DNA of 64,000 nucleotides from Pacificoceanicola sp049803835 (GTDB lineage Bacteria; Pseudomonadota; Alphaproteobacteria; Rhodobacterales; Rhodobacteraceae): assembly GCF_049803835.1 (NCBI RefSeq), contig NZ_JBNAGK010000008.1, positions 124,001 to 188,000 on the forward strand, in the 5' to 3' direction. The notes under the pieces are model-generated. The model made no database searches, was not told the DNA's origin, and was given only the letters and a program-made list of their open reading frames with translations. Of this stretch, positions 1-8,928 are shown piece by piece. Position numbers and translations under genes: made by a program. How positions within the stretch are numbered: the first letter of the stretch is position 1; each line of letters starts with the position of its first letter.

Positions 1-138
1 CATGCCGTTCCCGGCACCCAGATTCGGCCTCTCCTCAAAGGCCGGATCGCTTATCCGCGATTCTGGTGACCATCTTGGTCGTGGGTCAGGTTGCCGGTCA
101 ACGTTTTCCTGAACATTTCCCAAATCTTACGAATTGTA

Positions 139-170
139 ACGGCTCCGCCATGCCGCCGCGGCGGAGCCGT
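139..170. repeat. perfect inverted repeat in leader of SPFH gene
   Basis: Arms ACGGCTCCGCC (139-149) and GGCGGAGCCGT (160-170) are perfectly complementary over 11 bp with a 10-base loop. It lies about 65 bases before the SPFH start. It could be the terminator of a gene left of the window or a structured leader; no T-run follows on the plus strand. I saw no supportable gene in bases 1-234. Confidence 0.5.
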
Positions 171-234
171 CGCCGCGATTGCGCGGCGTCTGCCTGCGCC
201 TTAAGGTGCCGAAAGTCTGTTCAGGAGGACTTTC

Positions 235-1128
235 ATGAACGTGGAAGACGTCATTGCCACCGGCGGCCAGGAAGGCCTGCCGCTGCTGTTCCTCGCGGCT
301 TTCCTTCTGGTCGCGATCTGGCTCGGAGTGCGCATCGTCCCGCAGTCGCAAAAGCATGTGGTCGAACGGTTCGGCCGGTTGCGGGCGGTTCTCGGGCCGG
401 GGATCAATTTCGTGATCCCCTTCCTCGACAAGGTCGCGCACAAGATTTCCATTCTCGAACGCCAGCTGCCCACAGCCTCGCAGGATGCGATCACCCGGGA
501 CAACGTGCTGGTGCAGGTCGACACCTCGGTCTTCTACCGCATCACCGAGCCGGAAAAGACCGTCTACCGCATCCGCGACGTCGACGCCGCCATCGCAACG
601 ACCGTCGCGGGGATCGTTCGGGCCAACATCGGCCAGATGGACCTCGACGAAGTGCAGGCCAACCGGGGCCAGTTGATCCAGACGATCAAGCTGAACGTGA
701 TGGACGCGGTGGATGACTGGGGGATCGAGGTGACACGGGCCGAGATCCTCGACGTCAACCTCGACCAGGCGACGCGCGACGCGATGCTCCAACAGCTGAA
801 CGCCGAACGCGAGCGCCGGGCCCAGGTGACCCGGGCGGAGGGCAGCAAGCGCGCGGTGGAACTGAACGCCGATGCGGAACTCTACGCCGCCGAGCAGGCC
901 GCCAAGGCGCGCCGCGTTCAGGCGGACGCAGAAGCCTATGCCACCGGCGTCGTAGCAAAGGCGATTGCCGAGCACGGCGTCGAGGCCGCGCAATATCAGG
1001 TGGCCCTGAAACAGGTCGAGGCCCTGAATGCGCTTGGCGCAGGATCGGGCAAGCAGACCATCGTGGTGCCGGCCCAGGCGCTCGAAGCCTTCGGCGACGC
1101 CTTCCGGATGCTCAAGGGGCGCAGCTGA
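235..1128 (+). CDS. SPFH/Band 7 (stomatin-like, QmcA-type) membrane protein
   Basis: 297 aa. One N-terminal hydrophobic segment at about residues 17-36 is followed directly by a Band 7 domain (VPQSQ..VVERFGR, then PGINFVIPFLD). A long Ala/Glu/Arg-rich helix at about 175-250 matches the family's coiled-coil oligomerisation region. Such proteins form ring or cage scaffolds in the inner membrane and affect membrane protein quality control. The start has a strong site (CAGGAGGACTTTC before ATG). It overlaps the NfeD gene by one base (TGATG), the standard SPFH-NfeD pairing, which supports the call. Family is certain; the specific client is unknown. Confidence 0.9.
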   Translation: MNVEDVIATGGQEGLPLLFLAAFLLVAIWLGVRIVPQSQKHVVERFGRLRAVLGPGINFVIPFLDKVAHKISILERQLPTASQDAITRDNVLVQVDTSVFYRITEPEKTVYRIRDVDAAIATTVAGIVRANIGQMDLDEVQANRGQLIQTIKLNVMDAVDDWGIEVTRAEILDVNLDQATRDAMLQQLNAERERRAQVTRAEGSKRAVELNADAELYAAEQAAKARRVQADAEAYATGVVAKAIAEHGVEAAQYQVALKQVEALNALGAGSGKQTIVVPAQALEAFGDAFRMLKGRS

Positions 1129-1409
1129 TGTGGTCGCTGTGGTGGCTCTGGATGGTGGCGGCGCTGGGTCTCGGTATCCTCGAAATGCTGGTGCCGGCCT
1201 TCCTGTTCCTCGGGTTCGCGCTGGGAGCGGGGCTGACCGGGCTGACGCTTCTGGTGGGCGGCGGGCTGGCGCTCTGGCTGGCCGCCAGCCTGCCGCGGCT
1301 GCTCGTCTACTTCGCGGTCCTGTCGCTGCTCTCCTGGCTGGTGCTGCGCAAGGCCGTCGGGGTGCGCCGCGGGCAGGTGAAGGTCTGGGACCGCGACATC
1401 AACGACTGA
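1128..1409 (+). CDS. NfeD family membrane protein (short form)
   Basis: 93 aa, almost entirely hydrophobic to residue 70, compatible with three membrane segments, then a short charged tail (GVRRGQVKVWDRDIND). It is the partner normally encoded next to stomatin-like proteins. This short form lacks the ClpP-like protease domain of long NfeD proteins and has little or no room for the C-terminal OB fold. Its ATG overlaps the stop of the SPFH gene, so the two are translationally coupled. Confidence 0.85.
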   Translation: MWSLWWLWMVAALGLGILEMLVPAFLFLGFALGAGLTGLTLLVGGGLALWLAASLPRLLVYFAVLSLLSWLVLRKAVGVRRGQVKVWDRDIND

Positions 1410-1542
1410 CGTCCCCGGGCCAGCCCGAGGGATCGCCGGGGTGGGCGGGGCGCCTTCCGAAGGAACAGCGCCGCCGCCCCGGCAGGCGGCGCGGCGTCCG
1501 GGCCCCTTTTCGCGCCGATCAATCCCGCATACCGTCGCCGCC

Positions 1543-3438
1543 ATGAGCACCACCGCCCTCACCCAAGCCGGGCTGAACCTGATCCAGCAGGCCCTGACCA
1601 TCTACGACAGCGACCTCAGGCTCGCGGTCTGCAACGCCCGTTTTGCCGAGATGTTCGACCTGCCGCCGGAACACACCACGCCCGGCGCCCGCTTCGAGGA
1701 CACGATCCGCCACCTGACGCTGCGCGGCGAGTATGGCCCGGTGGACGATCCCGAGGCGTTCATCGCCACCCGCACGGAAATCGCCCGCGCCTTCCAGCCG
1801 CATTACATGGAACGCACCCGCGCCAATGGCCGCACGATCAGTGTCGAGGGGGCGCCGCTGCCGCAGGGCGGCTGGGTCACCGTCTACACGGACATCACCG
1901 ACACCAAGTCACAGGAGGCGCTGCTGCGCAGCCGCTCCGAGACCCTGTCCGAGGAGGTGCTGAAACGCTCCGAGGAACTGGCCAAGACCAACCGCGAACT
2001 GGCCGCAAGCAACAGCGCCCTCAAGGAAGCCCGGCGCGAGTTGCAGGAGATCGAGGCCCGCACCCGCACCACCACCGAGATGATGCCGGCCCATATCGCC
2101 CGCGTCGATGCCTCCGGGCGCTACACCTTCTCCAACCGCCGCCTTGCCTCCGTCATGCCGGGGCGGCCGTCGGAGATCATCGGGCGGCATATCGCCGACA
2201 CCCTCGGTCCGCAGGCTTACGAGCGCGTCCGTCCACACCTCGAAAGCGCGATGCAGGGCCAGCCGAGTGTTTTCGAATTCACCGACGAGGACAGCTCCCG
2301 CCGCATCCGCGCCGCCTTCACCCCCGATCCGCTGGAGCCCGGCGTCTATATCCTGTCCCAGGACATCACCGAAGAGACCCAGACCCGCGCCGCCCTGCAG
2401 CAGACCCGCCGCCGCGAGATGGCCGCGCAGCTGATCAGCGGCATGGCGCATGATTTCTCCAACCTTCTGACGATCATTCTCGGCATGCAATCGAAACTCG
2501 CCCGCATGACGCAGGACGAGGCGGCCCAGCCGCTGATCACCGCGACGCTCTCCGCCGCCCGGCGCGGCGGCGACCTGCTCGGACGGATCGCCGACATAAC
2601 CAGCCAGCGCAGCTGGCAGCCGCGCCCGCTCGATCTCGGGGCTTTCCTCGATGACCTGGCCACGCTGGCAACCCCCTCGCTGCCGCCGGGCATCGCGCTG
2701 GTCTCCCGGATGGAGACCGAGGGCCGCTACATGGCGGACCCGGGGCTGTTGCAGGACGCCCTCTTGAACCTCGTGCTGAATGCCCGCGACGCCTGCGGGT
2801 CGGAGGGCACGATCCGCATCGAGGTGCGGGCGGTGCAAGGCACCTGGCTCGAACTGACCGTCAGCGACACCGGCCCCGGCTTTTCCCCCGCCGCGCTGGA
2901 CCACGGGCTGGACCCGTTCTTCACCACCAAGGGCGGCGAAGGCTCCGGCCTCGGCCTCGCCATGGTCTACGACATGACCAAGCTCGCTGGCGGCTCGGCG
3001 CGGCTGTCGAACACGGCGGAGGGGGCGCGTGTCACGCTACGCCTGCCCCTGCGCGAGGCTCCGCCGCTGCCGGAACCCGGCATCGGCGATCTGGTCCTGC
3101 TGGTCGAAGACAGCGCCGACCTGCGGGCCTCGGTTCGCGAGATGCTGACCGGCATGGGCTTCGCCGTGGTCGAGGCGACCTCCGTCAGCGAGGCCCTGAC
3201 CCTGGCGGAGGGGCTGCCGGGGCTTTCGCTGGTGCTTTCCGACATCAGCCTCGAAGGCGAGGACCCCGGCGTTTCCCTCATCGACCGGCTGGGCGGCATC
3301 CCGCTGCGCCTGATGACCGCGCTGCCGAAATCGCACCCGCTGCACGCGAAGGCCCGGGCGCATGGCCCGGTGCTGCGCAAACCCTTCACGGCGGAGGATT
3401 TGACCGCCTTCCTCGGCAAGGCTAAAGCCGAGGCATGA
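1543..3438 (+). CDS. hybrid sensor histidine kinase with PAS domains and C-terminal receiver
   Basis: 631 aa from the ATG at 1543; the frame is open further upstream, but that part is GC-rich leader without a good ribosome site. Order: N-terminal PAS-like domain (about 1-120), charged coiled coil (130-175), second PAS (180-285), HisKA-type H-box MAHDFSNLL with His303, HATPase with N-box NLVLNARDACG, G1 DTGPGF and G2 GSGLGLAM, then a receiver whose likely phospho-acceptor is Asp567 (LSDISLEG) and conserved Lys is in LRKPF. No membrane segment is visible, so it should sense a cytoplasmic signal. Its stop overlaps the response-regulator start (ATGA), so the two form a cognate phosphorelay. The signal cannot be read from sequence. 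Confidence 0.88.
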   Translation: MSTTALTQAGLNLIQQALTIYDSDLRLAVCNARFAEMFDLPPEHTTPGARFEDTIRHLTLRGEYGPVDDPEAFIATRTEIARAFQPHYMERTRANGRTISVEGAPLPQGGWVTVYTDITDTKSQEALLRSRSETLSEEVLKRSEELAKTNRELAASNSALKEARRELQEIEARTRTTTEMMPAHIARVDASGRYTFSNRRLASVMPGRPSEIIGRHIADTLGPQAYERVRPHLESAMQGQPSVFEFTDEDSSRRIRAAFTPDPLEPGVYILSQDITEETQTRAALQQTRRREMAAQLISGMAHDFSNLLTIILGMQSKLARMTQDEAAQPLITATLSAARRGGDLLGRIADITSQRSWQPRPLDLGAFLDDLATLATPSLPPGIALVSRMETEGRYMADPGLLQDALLNLVLNARDACGSEGTIRIEVRAVQGTWLELTVSDTGPGFSPAALDHGLDPFFTTKGGEGSGLGLAMVYDMTKLAGGSARLSNTAEGARVTLRLPLREAPPLPEPGIGDLVLLVEDSADLRASVREMLTGMGFAVVEATSVSEALTLAEGLPGLSLVLSDISLEGEDPGVSLIDRLGGIPLRLMTALPKSHPLHAKARAHGPVLRKPFTAEDLTAFLGKAKAEA

Positions 3439-4130
3439 GCGCCCTTGTCACCATTCTCGACGACGAACCGGCCATCCGCGAGATGCTGTCCGAAGCCCTG
3501 ACGGAGGCGGGCTACCGCACGCTGACCTTCGCCCGCGCCACCGAATTCGAGGCCGCGTTGCGGCGCACCACGCCCGACATCTGCCTTGTCGACCTCGGCC
3601 TGCCGGACCGCGACGGGCTGAGCCTCGTGCACCGCCTCGCGCTGGAACAGGGGGCCTCGGTGATCATCATCTCCGGACGCGCCCAGGTGCAGGACCGCAT
3701 TACCGGGCTGGAGCTGGGCGCCGACGACTACATCATCAAGCCCTTCGACCCCTCCGAAGTCGTCGCCCGCGTCCGCGCCCGCCTGCGCGGCCCGAAACGC
3801 GCGCAACCGGGCATGACCGCTCGTTTCAACGGCTGGACCGCGCATTTCGACCGCTTTTCGCTGGAGGATGCGGACGGCACGGAAACCCCGATCAGCCAGG
3901 CCGAGGGCGAAGTCCTGCGGCTGTTCCTCGAAAGCCCGAAGCGTCTGATCACCCGAGCGCAGATGCAGGAAATGCTCGGCGGAGCGGCTGGGGAGAGTTT
4001 CGACCGGGCGATGGACGTGCGCATCTCGCGGCTGCGGACCAAGCTGCGCGAGGACCCGAAAAACCCGCGGCTGATCAAGACGATCTATGGCGCGGGCTAC
4101 ATCTTCCTCGGGGAAGTGGACTGGGGCTGA
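3435..4130 (+). CDS. OmpR-family response regulator
   Basis: 231 aa. Receiver domain with acidic pair DDEPA near the start, phospho-acceptor Asp53 (CLVDLGLP) and Lys in YIIKPFDP, followed by an OmpR/PhoB winged helix (ISQAEGEVLRLFLES ... DVRISRLRTKLREDP ... IKTIYGAGYIF). It overlaps the hybrid kinase gene by 4 bp, so the pair is co-transcribed and co-translated. No obvious target operon lies beside it; the next gene is on the other strand. Confidence 0.9.
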   Translation: MSALVTILDDEPAIREMLSEALTEAGYRTLTFARATEFEAALRRTTPDICLVDLGLPDRDGLSLVHRLALEQGASVIIISGRAQVQDRITGLELGADDYIIKPFDPSEVVARVRARLRGPKRAQPGMTARFNGWTAHFDRFSLEDADGTETPISQAEGEVLRLFLESPKRLITRAQMQEMLGGAAGESFDRAMDVRISRLRTKLREDPKNPRLIKTIYGAGYIFLGEVDWG

Positions 4131-4145
4131 CAGGGCCCCGCGCTC

Positions 4146-4331
4146 TCAGGGCAGCGCCATCACGTAGCCGTCCAGACCCAAAGCGCCCCTCATCACGGGC
4201 AGCAGCGTCACCGCCACCACGCCAACCACAGCGCCGATCGCAAGCCGCATCGGCGCCCGCCCCAGCTTCGGTCCCGCCAGACCCAGAAGCCCGCAGACCA
4301 TCGCGTAAAATCCCAGCGATACGATATCCAT
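4146..4331 (-). CDS. small hydrophobic membrane protein, unknown
   Basis: 61 aa, chosen from the ATG at 4331 because GGGAGG stands about five bases before it; the longer upstream reading has no such site and a basic, non-hydrophobic extension. The product has two hydrophobic segments (about 3-18 and 30-45) split by a short loop with Lys/Arg (GPKLGRAPMR). It converges on the response regulator gene. No family recognised. It could be a membrane small protein or an unremarkable orphan; coding status is probable, not certain. Confidence 0.55.
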   Translation of the reverse strand: MDIVSLGFYAMVCGLLGLAGPKLGRAPMRLAIGAVVGVVAVTLLPVMRGALGLDGYVMALP

Positions 4332-4459
4332 ACACGCCTCCCGATCCTGTACCACCGTAGTACGCCGCTCCATCCGCGTCCCGTCCGACATGTGCCGCGC
4401 ACCGCCTTTGCCAGCCGTCGGAAGCCGGAAAACACGTCGCTTGCGCACGCGGCCCGGGA

Positions 4460-5671
4460 TCAGCCCGTCGATGCCGGCATCCGCGCCACCGCTCGCGCCA
4501 GCACATTGAGACCGGACACCAGATCCGCCTCCGCCGTATCCTCCGCGAAATCATGGGAAATGCCACCGATCGACGGCACGAAGAGCATCGCGGCGGGCAT
4601 CAGCCGCGCCATGTTGGAGGCGTCGTGCAGGGCGCCGGAGGGCATCTGCCGCCATTGCTCCGGCACCTCCGCCTCCGCCGCCTCAGCCAGCGCGGACCGC
4701 ATGGCCCGATCCATGGCCACCGGCTCCACCCCAAGCATCGGACCAAACGCCAGCGTCATGCCCATCGCCTGCGCCACTTCTTCCGCGCTTTCCCGGATGA
4801 TCTCCTCCATCCGCCGCAACCGCTCCGCCTCGCCATCGCGCCATTGCATCGAGAAGGCCACCTTGCCCGGAACAACCGAATGCGCGTTCGGGTGCAGGCT
4901 GACGTGGCCGATGGTCCAGACCGTGGCCGGGGTGACGACATTGCGGAAGCGCTCGTTGATCAGCGTGTTGAACCGGCCCAGTGCCTGAAAGGCATCGCGG
5001 CGCAGGGCCATCGGGGTGGTTCCGGCGTGGTTCTGCTGGCCCTCGAAGCGGATCACCCGGTCGCGGATGCCGACAATCGCCTCGACCACGCCGATCTTGC
5101 CGCCGGTCTGGTCGAGCAGCGGCCCCTGTTCGATGTGCATCTCGAGAAAGCCGGTGAACCGCTTCGGATCGACCCATCCGCCGAGCCTGTCACCCATTGC
5201 CGCGCGGGCCTCAGGCAGGGTGATACCCTTGGGATCGGTCAACGCCCCGATCTTTTCGGCGGGCAGGACACCGGACCAGGCCGCGCTGCCCGTGGTGACG
5301 CCGAAGCGGCCTTCCTCGTCCTGAAAGGACACGACGGAGACCGGCGGCCCACCGCTTTCCTTCGCGGCCCGCGCCACCTCCAGCGCCGCGATCACACCCA
5401 AGGCGCCGTCGAGCCAGCCGCCTTCAGGCTGGGTATCGGAATGCGAGCCCATGAGCAGCGACGGCCCCTCCACCAGACCAAACAAGGAGCCCATCGGATC
5501 GAACTGCGGTGTCAGCCCGGCGTCGATCATGCGCTGTGCCAGCCAGTCCCGTGCCTCGATGTCGGCAGCGGAGTAAGCCGGACGGACAACGCCCTTGCCC
5601 ACGCCGGACGCACCGATGGCGCGGAGCGAATGCAAATCCTGCAAGAAGCGGTCGGGGTTCACGGGGATCAT
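4460..5671 (-). CDS. Zn-dependent M20 amidohydrolase (N-carbamoyl-L-amino acid hydrolase/allantoate amidohydrolase type)
   Basis: 403 aa, normal length for the family. Two-metal ligands of M20 amidases are visible in order: GSHSDTQPEGG (His), GWLDGALG (bridging Asp), QDEEGRF (Glu-Glu), EMHIEQGP (His) and ISHDFAED near the C-terminus (His). These enzymes hydrolyse N-carbamoyl amino acids, allantoate or ureidoglycine-like compounds in the cytoplasm. No hydantoinase, uricase or allantoinase gene is adjacent, so the exact substrate is open. A 12-bp palindrome stands upstream of the start and may be its operator. Confidence 0.85.
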   Translation of the reverse strand: MIPVNPDRFLQDLHSLRAIGASGVGKGVVRPAYSAADIEARDWLAQRMIDAGLTPQFDPMGSLFGLVEGPSLLMGSHSDTQPEGGWLDGALGVIAALEVARAAKESGGPPVSVVSFQDEEGRFGVTTGSAAWSGVLPAEKIGALTDPKGITLPEARAAMGDRLGGWVDPKRFTGFLEMHIEQGPLLDQTGGKIGVVEAIVGIRDRVIRFEGQQNHAGTTPMALRRDAFQALGRFNTLINERFRNVVTPATVWTIGHVSLHPNAHSVVPGKVAFSMQWRDGEAERLRRMEEIIRESAEEVAQAMGMTLAFGPMLGVEPVAMDRAMRSALAEAAEAEVPEQWRQMPSGALHDASNMARLMPAAMLFVPSIGGISHDFAEDTAEADLVSGLNVLARAVARMPASTG

Positions 5672-5726
5672 CAGGACACCTTCCTTTCCCGCCCGAGTCT
5701 GCGCTCCCAGGGCCCGGGTGTCAATT

Positions 5727-5738
5727 TATCATGATAAT
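5727..5738. promoter_or_regulatory. palindrome TTATCATGATAA upstream of amidohydrolase
   Basis: A perfect 12-bp palindrome in an AT-rich pocket (AATTTATCATGATAATTT) of otherwise GC-rich DNA, 56 bases before the minus-strand amidohydrolase start. Position and symmetry fit an operator or a promoter -10 region. The regulator is unknown. Confidence 0.4.
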
Positions 5739-5760
5739 TTCTTCTCTTCCCAAATACTCA

Positions 5761-5789
5761 AAAGAAAAACGCGCCCGAGGGCGCGTTTC
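5761..5789 (-). terminator. intrinsic terminator of the formate dehydrogenase gene
   Basis: Perfect stem AAACGCGCCC (5768-5777) / GGGCGCGTTT (5780-5789) with a 2-base gap. Read on the minus strand it is followed by TTTTTCTTTT, the classic rho-independent form. It lies about 65 bases past the minus-strand stop at 5853. Confidence 0.85.
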
Positions 5790-5793
5790 CATG

Positions 5794-5811
5794 GGACGGC
5801 GGGCGGGGCGA
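5794..5811. repeat. 18-bp direct repeat, copy 1
   Basis: GGGACGGCGGGCGGGGCG, identical to 9794-9811. The two copies bracket the divergent formate dehydrogenase and aminotransferase genes. Both sit just beyond the 3' end of the outer gene and each is followed by a looser GC-rich hairpin. Confidence 0.6.
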
Positions 5812-5852
5812 TGTTGTCGCCCGAAGGGCGGCCAACGAGCGCCGGACCCGTC

Positions 5853-8627
5853 CTATTCGGCCGCCAGCGCTTCGGCATTCTCGACGCGCACCGCGGAGTA
5901 CTTGAACTCCGGGATCTTTCCGTACGGGTCGAGCGCCGGGTTGGTCAGGATGTTCGCGGCCGCCTCGACATAGGCAAAGGGCAGGAACACCATGTCCGGG
6001 GCAATCGCCCGGTCCGCCCGCGCCATGATCTCGATGGAGCCGCGTTTCGTCGACAGCCGCACCATGCCGCCCGGTTCCACGCCCAGCCTGCGCAGCGTGG
6101 ACGGGTGCAGAGAGCAGTTCGCCTCCGGCTCCACAGCGTCCAGCACCTTCGAGCGCCTAGTCATGGACCCGGTGTGCCAGTGCTCCAGCTGCCGACCCGT
6201 GGTCAGCACCATGGGATACTCCGCGTCGGGCAGATCGTCCGGCGGAATGACGGAAGCCGGCGTGAACTTCGCGCGGCCCTCGGGGCGCGGGAAGCCGTCC
6301 GCGAAGACAATCGCCTGCCCCGGGTCCTCCGGCGACAGCGACGGATAGGTCACCACGTTCTCCCGCGACAGCCGCTCCCAGGTGATGTTGTTCAGCGACT
6401 TCATGTTGAGCTTCATCTCGGCGAAGACATCCGCCGGGCTGGCGTAGTCCCATGCAAGGCCAAGCCGTTGCGCCAGATCCACCGTGATCGCCCAATCCTC
6501 CCGCGCCTCGCCCGGAGGCGGCACGGCGGGGCGGCCCATCTGGACCTGCCGGTTGGTGTTGGTCACGGTTCCGGACTTCTCGGCAAAGGCGCTGGACGGC
6601 AGGATAACATCGGCGAAATTCGCCGTTTCCGTCAGGAAGATGTCCTGCACCACCAGATGCTCCAGCTTCGCCAGCGCATCGCGGGCGTGCTCCACATCCG
6701 GGTCGGACATGGCGGGGTTTTCCCCGAGCACGTACATGCCCTTGATCTCGCCCGCGTGCACCGCGTCGAGGATCTCCGTCACGGTCAGCCCCTTCTCGGC
6801 GCTGAAATCGCCCGATTTCCAGACCTCGGTGAAGGCGCTGCGCACCCCGTCGTCGGTCACCGTCTGGTAATCCGGCAGGAACATCGGGATGAGCCCCGCA
6901 TCGGACGCGCCCTGCACGTTGTTCTGGCCGCGCAGCGGGTGCAGACCCGCGCCGGGCCGACCCACCTGCCCGCACATCAGCGCCAGCGAAATCAGGCAGC
7001 GCGAGTTGTCCGTGCCGTGGATGTGCTGCGAGACGCCCATACCCCAAAAGATCATAGCCGCCTTGGCGGTGGCGAAATCACGCGCGACCTGTCGCAGGGT
7101 CTCGGCGGGGATGCCGCAGAGCACCTCCATCTTCTCCGGCGGGAACTGCTTCAGGTGCTCCTTCTCGGCCTCCCAGTTTTCGGTATAGGCCTCGATATAC
7201 TGCTGATCGTAGAGGCCTTCTTCCACGATGGTGTGCATGATCGCGTTCAGCATCGACACATCCGCACCGGGCTTGAACTGCAGCATATGCGTTGCGAACC
7301 GGCGCAGGCCGACGCCGCGCGGGTCCATGACGATGAGCTTGCCGCCACGCTTGGTGAACTGCTTGAAGTAGGTCGCGGCCACCGGATGGTTCTCGATCGG
7401 GTTGCAGCCGATGACGATGGCCACATCCGCGTTCTCGATCTCGTTGAAGGTCGCCGTCACCGCGCCGCTGCCGACGTTCTCCATCAGCGCCGCGACGGAG
7501 GACGCATGGCAAAGCCGCGTGCAGTGGTCGACGTTGTTGTGGCCGAAACCCTGCCGGATCAGCTTCTGGAAGAGGTAGGCCTCCTCGTTCGAGCATTTGG
7601 CAGAGCCGAAGCCCGCGACGGTCTTGCCGCCCTGCTCGCGCAGCTTCGCCAGCCCCCCGGCGGCTTTCTCCATGGCCTCCTCCCAGGTCGCCTCGCGGAA
7701 GACTTCCTGCCAGTTGCCCGGATCGACATTCAGCCCCTTTGCGGGGGCATCGTCACGACGGATCAGCGGTTTCGTCAGGCGATGCTCGTGGTGGATGTAG
7801 TCGAAACCGAACCGCCCTTTGACACAAAGCCGCCCTTCGTTCGCGGGGCCATTGATGCCCTCGACATACTTGATCTTGCCGTCCTTGACCTTGAGCGACA
7901 CCTGGCATCCGACGCCACAGAACGGGCAGACGCTCTCGACCGCGCTGTCGTAGTCCTTGCTGTCGCCGACCTGCGCCTCATCCACAACCGTGGCGTGCAT
8001 CAGCGCACCGGTCGGGCAGGCCTGCACACATTCGCCGCAGGCCACGCAGGTGGAGGCCCCCATCTCGTCCGACACGTCGAACACCGGATAGGCATCATGC
8101 CCCCGCCCCGCCATGCCGATCACGTCATTGACCTGAACCTCGCGGCAGGCGCGAACGCACAGGTTGCACTGGATGCAAGCGTCAAGGTTCACGCGCATCG
8201 CCACATGGCTGTCGTCGAGCAACGGGATGCGCTCCGCCTCCAGCGTCGGGAAACGCGACTCCGAAACCCCGTTCAATTCCGCCATGTCCCACAGGTGGCT
8301 CGATTTGTCATGCGCCGCCTCCCGCTCCGGCTGGTCGGCGAGCAGCAGTTCCATGACCATCTTCCGCGCCGAGGTGGCCCTCGCATTGGCGGTGTTGACC
8401 ACCATCCCTTCGGAGGGTTCGCGAATACAGGACGCCGCCAGGGTCCGCTCCCCCTCGATCTCTACCATGCAGGCGCGGCAGTTGCCGTCCGGGCGATACC
8501 CGGGCGCGGGCTTGTGGCACAGGTGCGGGATCTTCAGCCCCCGGCCATTGGCCACCTCCCAGATCGTCAGCCCCTTCTCGGCCACAACCTCTTCGCCATC
8601 GAGCGTGAATCGGATCGTATCGGACAT
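5853..8627 (-). CDS. fdhF: formate dehydrogenase alpha subunit (NAD-linked, molybdopterin, FdsA/FdhF type)
   Basis: 924 aa. Order: N-terminal [2Fe-2S] ferredoxin domain (Cys37, 50, 53, 67), a His-Cys [4Fe-4S] segment as in NuoG (HDKSSHLWD), two [4Fe-4S] motifs (CIQCNLCVRAC, CVACGECVQAC), a further cluster motif CPFCGVGC, then the molybdopterin oxidoreductase body with probable Mo-ligand Cys373 in RLCHAS (Cys, not selenocysteine) and the molydopterin-dinucleotide-binding C-terminal domain. Oxidises formate to CO2. Ribosome site AAAGGAGA before ATG. Complete soluble enzymes usually also have FdsB/FdsG-like diaphorase subunits and FdhD; none is present here, so this is a stand-alone alpha gene that may pair with subunits encoded elsewhere. 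Confidence 0.9.
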   Translation of the reverse strand: MSDTIRFTLDGEEVVAEKGLTIWEVANGRGLKIPHLCHKPAPGYRPDGNCRACMVEIEGERTLAASCIREPSEGMVVNTANARATSARKMVMELLLADQPEREAAHDKSSHLWDMAELNGVSESRFPTLEAERIPLLDDSHVAMRVNLDACIQCNLCVRACREVQVNDVIGMAGRGHDAYPVFDVSDEMGASTCVACGECVQACPTGALMHATVVDEAQVGDSKDYDSAVESVCPFCGVGCQVSLKVKDGKIKYVEGINGPANEGRLCVKGRFGFDYIHHEHRLTKPLIRRDDAPAKGLNVDPGNWQEVFREATWEEAMEKAAGGLAKLREQGGKTVAGFGSAKCSNEEAYLFQKLIRQGFGHNNVDHCTRLCHASSVAALMENVGSGAVTATFNEIENADVAIVIGCNPIENHPVAATYFKQFTKRGGKLIVMDPRGVGLRRFATHMLQFKPGADVSMLNAIMHTIVEEGLYDQQYIEAYTENWEAEKEHLKQFPPEKMEVLCGIPAETLRQVARDFATAKAAMIFWGMGVSQHIHGTDNSRCLISLALMCGQVGRPGAGLHPLRGQNNVQGASDAGLIPMFLPDYQTVTDDGVRSAFTEVWKSGDFSAEKGLTVTEILDAVHAGEIKGMYVLGENPAMSDPDVEHARDALAKLEHLVVQDIFLTETANFADVILPSSAFAEKSGTVTNTNRQVQMGRPAVPPPGEAREDWAITVDLAQRLGLAWDYASPADVFAEMKLNMKSLNNITWERLSRENVVTYPSLSPEDPGQAIVFADGFPRPEGRAKFTPASVIPPDDLPDAEYPMVLTTGRQLEHWHTGSMTRRSKVLDAVEPEANCSLHPSTLRRLGVEPGGMVRLSTKRGSIEIMARADRAIAPDMVFLPFAYVEAAANILTNPALDPYGKIPEFKYSAVRVENAEALAAE

Positions 8628-8928
8628 CGCGCGTCTCCTTTGTCGCGGTCCTTAAACCATGTCGCGGGCGGCTTTCGCAGATCAATCCCGACTCCTGTCG
8701 GCATTTTTGCGGCCCTTCGCGTTTCCGATAGGCGGCAACCTCGCTCCAAACACCCCGCCCCGTTTCTTCTTGGCTCAAATACCCTGGTCCACCGGCGCAC
8801 CACGCGCCGCTGCTTTTTCTTGGCCCAAAAACTCAACCCAAGACCCGAAACGATCACACCGCCAGACCCTCTGGACCTCCCTTCCCGCCCCGCCTAACCT
8901 CCGCGCAAAATTCACGGGAGAGAACGAC
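8628..8928. other. divergent intergenic region (formate dehydrogenase / aminotransferase)
   Basis: 301 bp holding the promoters of two divergent genes, not individually resolvable. It contains two related stretches, TTTCTTCTTGGCTCAAATA (from about 8763) and TTTTTCTTGGCCCAAAAAC (from about 8814), separated by a small CG-rich hairpin. The motif resembles one also seen near 5745 and 23835. No ORF in it looks coding. Confidence 0.5.

Noticed and set aside
5595..8897. 1100-aa plus-strand frame opposite formate dehydrogenase
   Set aside because: His/Arg/Asp-rich, no recognisable domain, and the opposite strand encodes all FdhF motifs in full. High GC keeps the antisense frame open.
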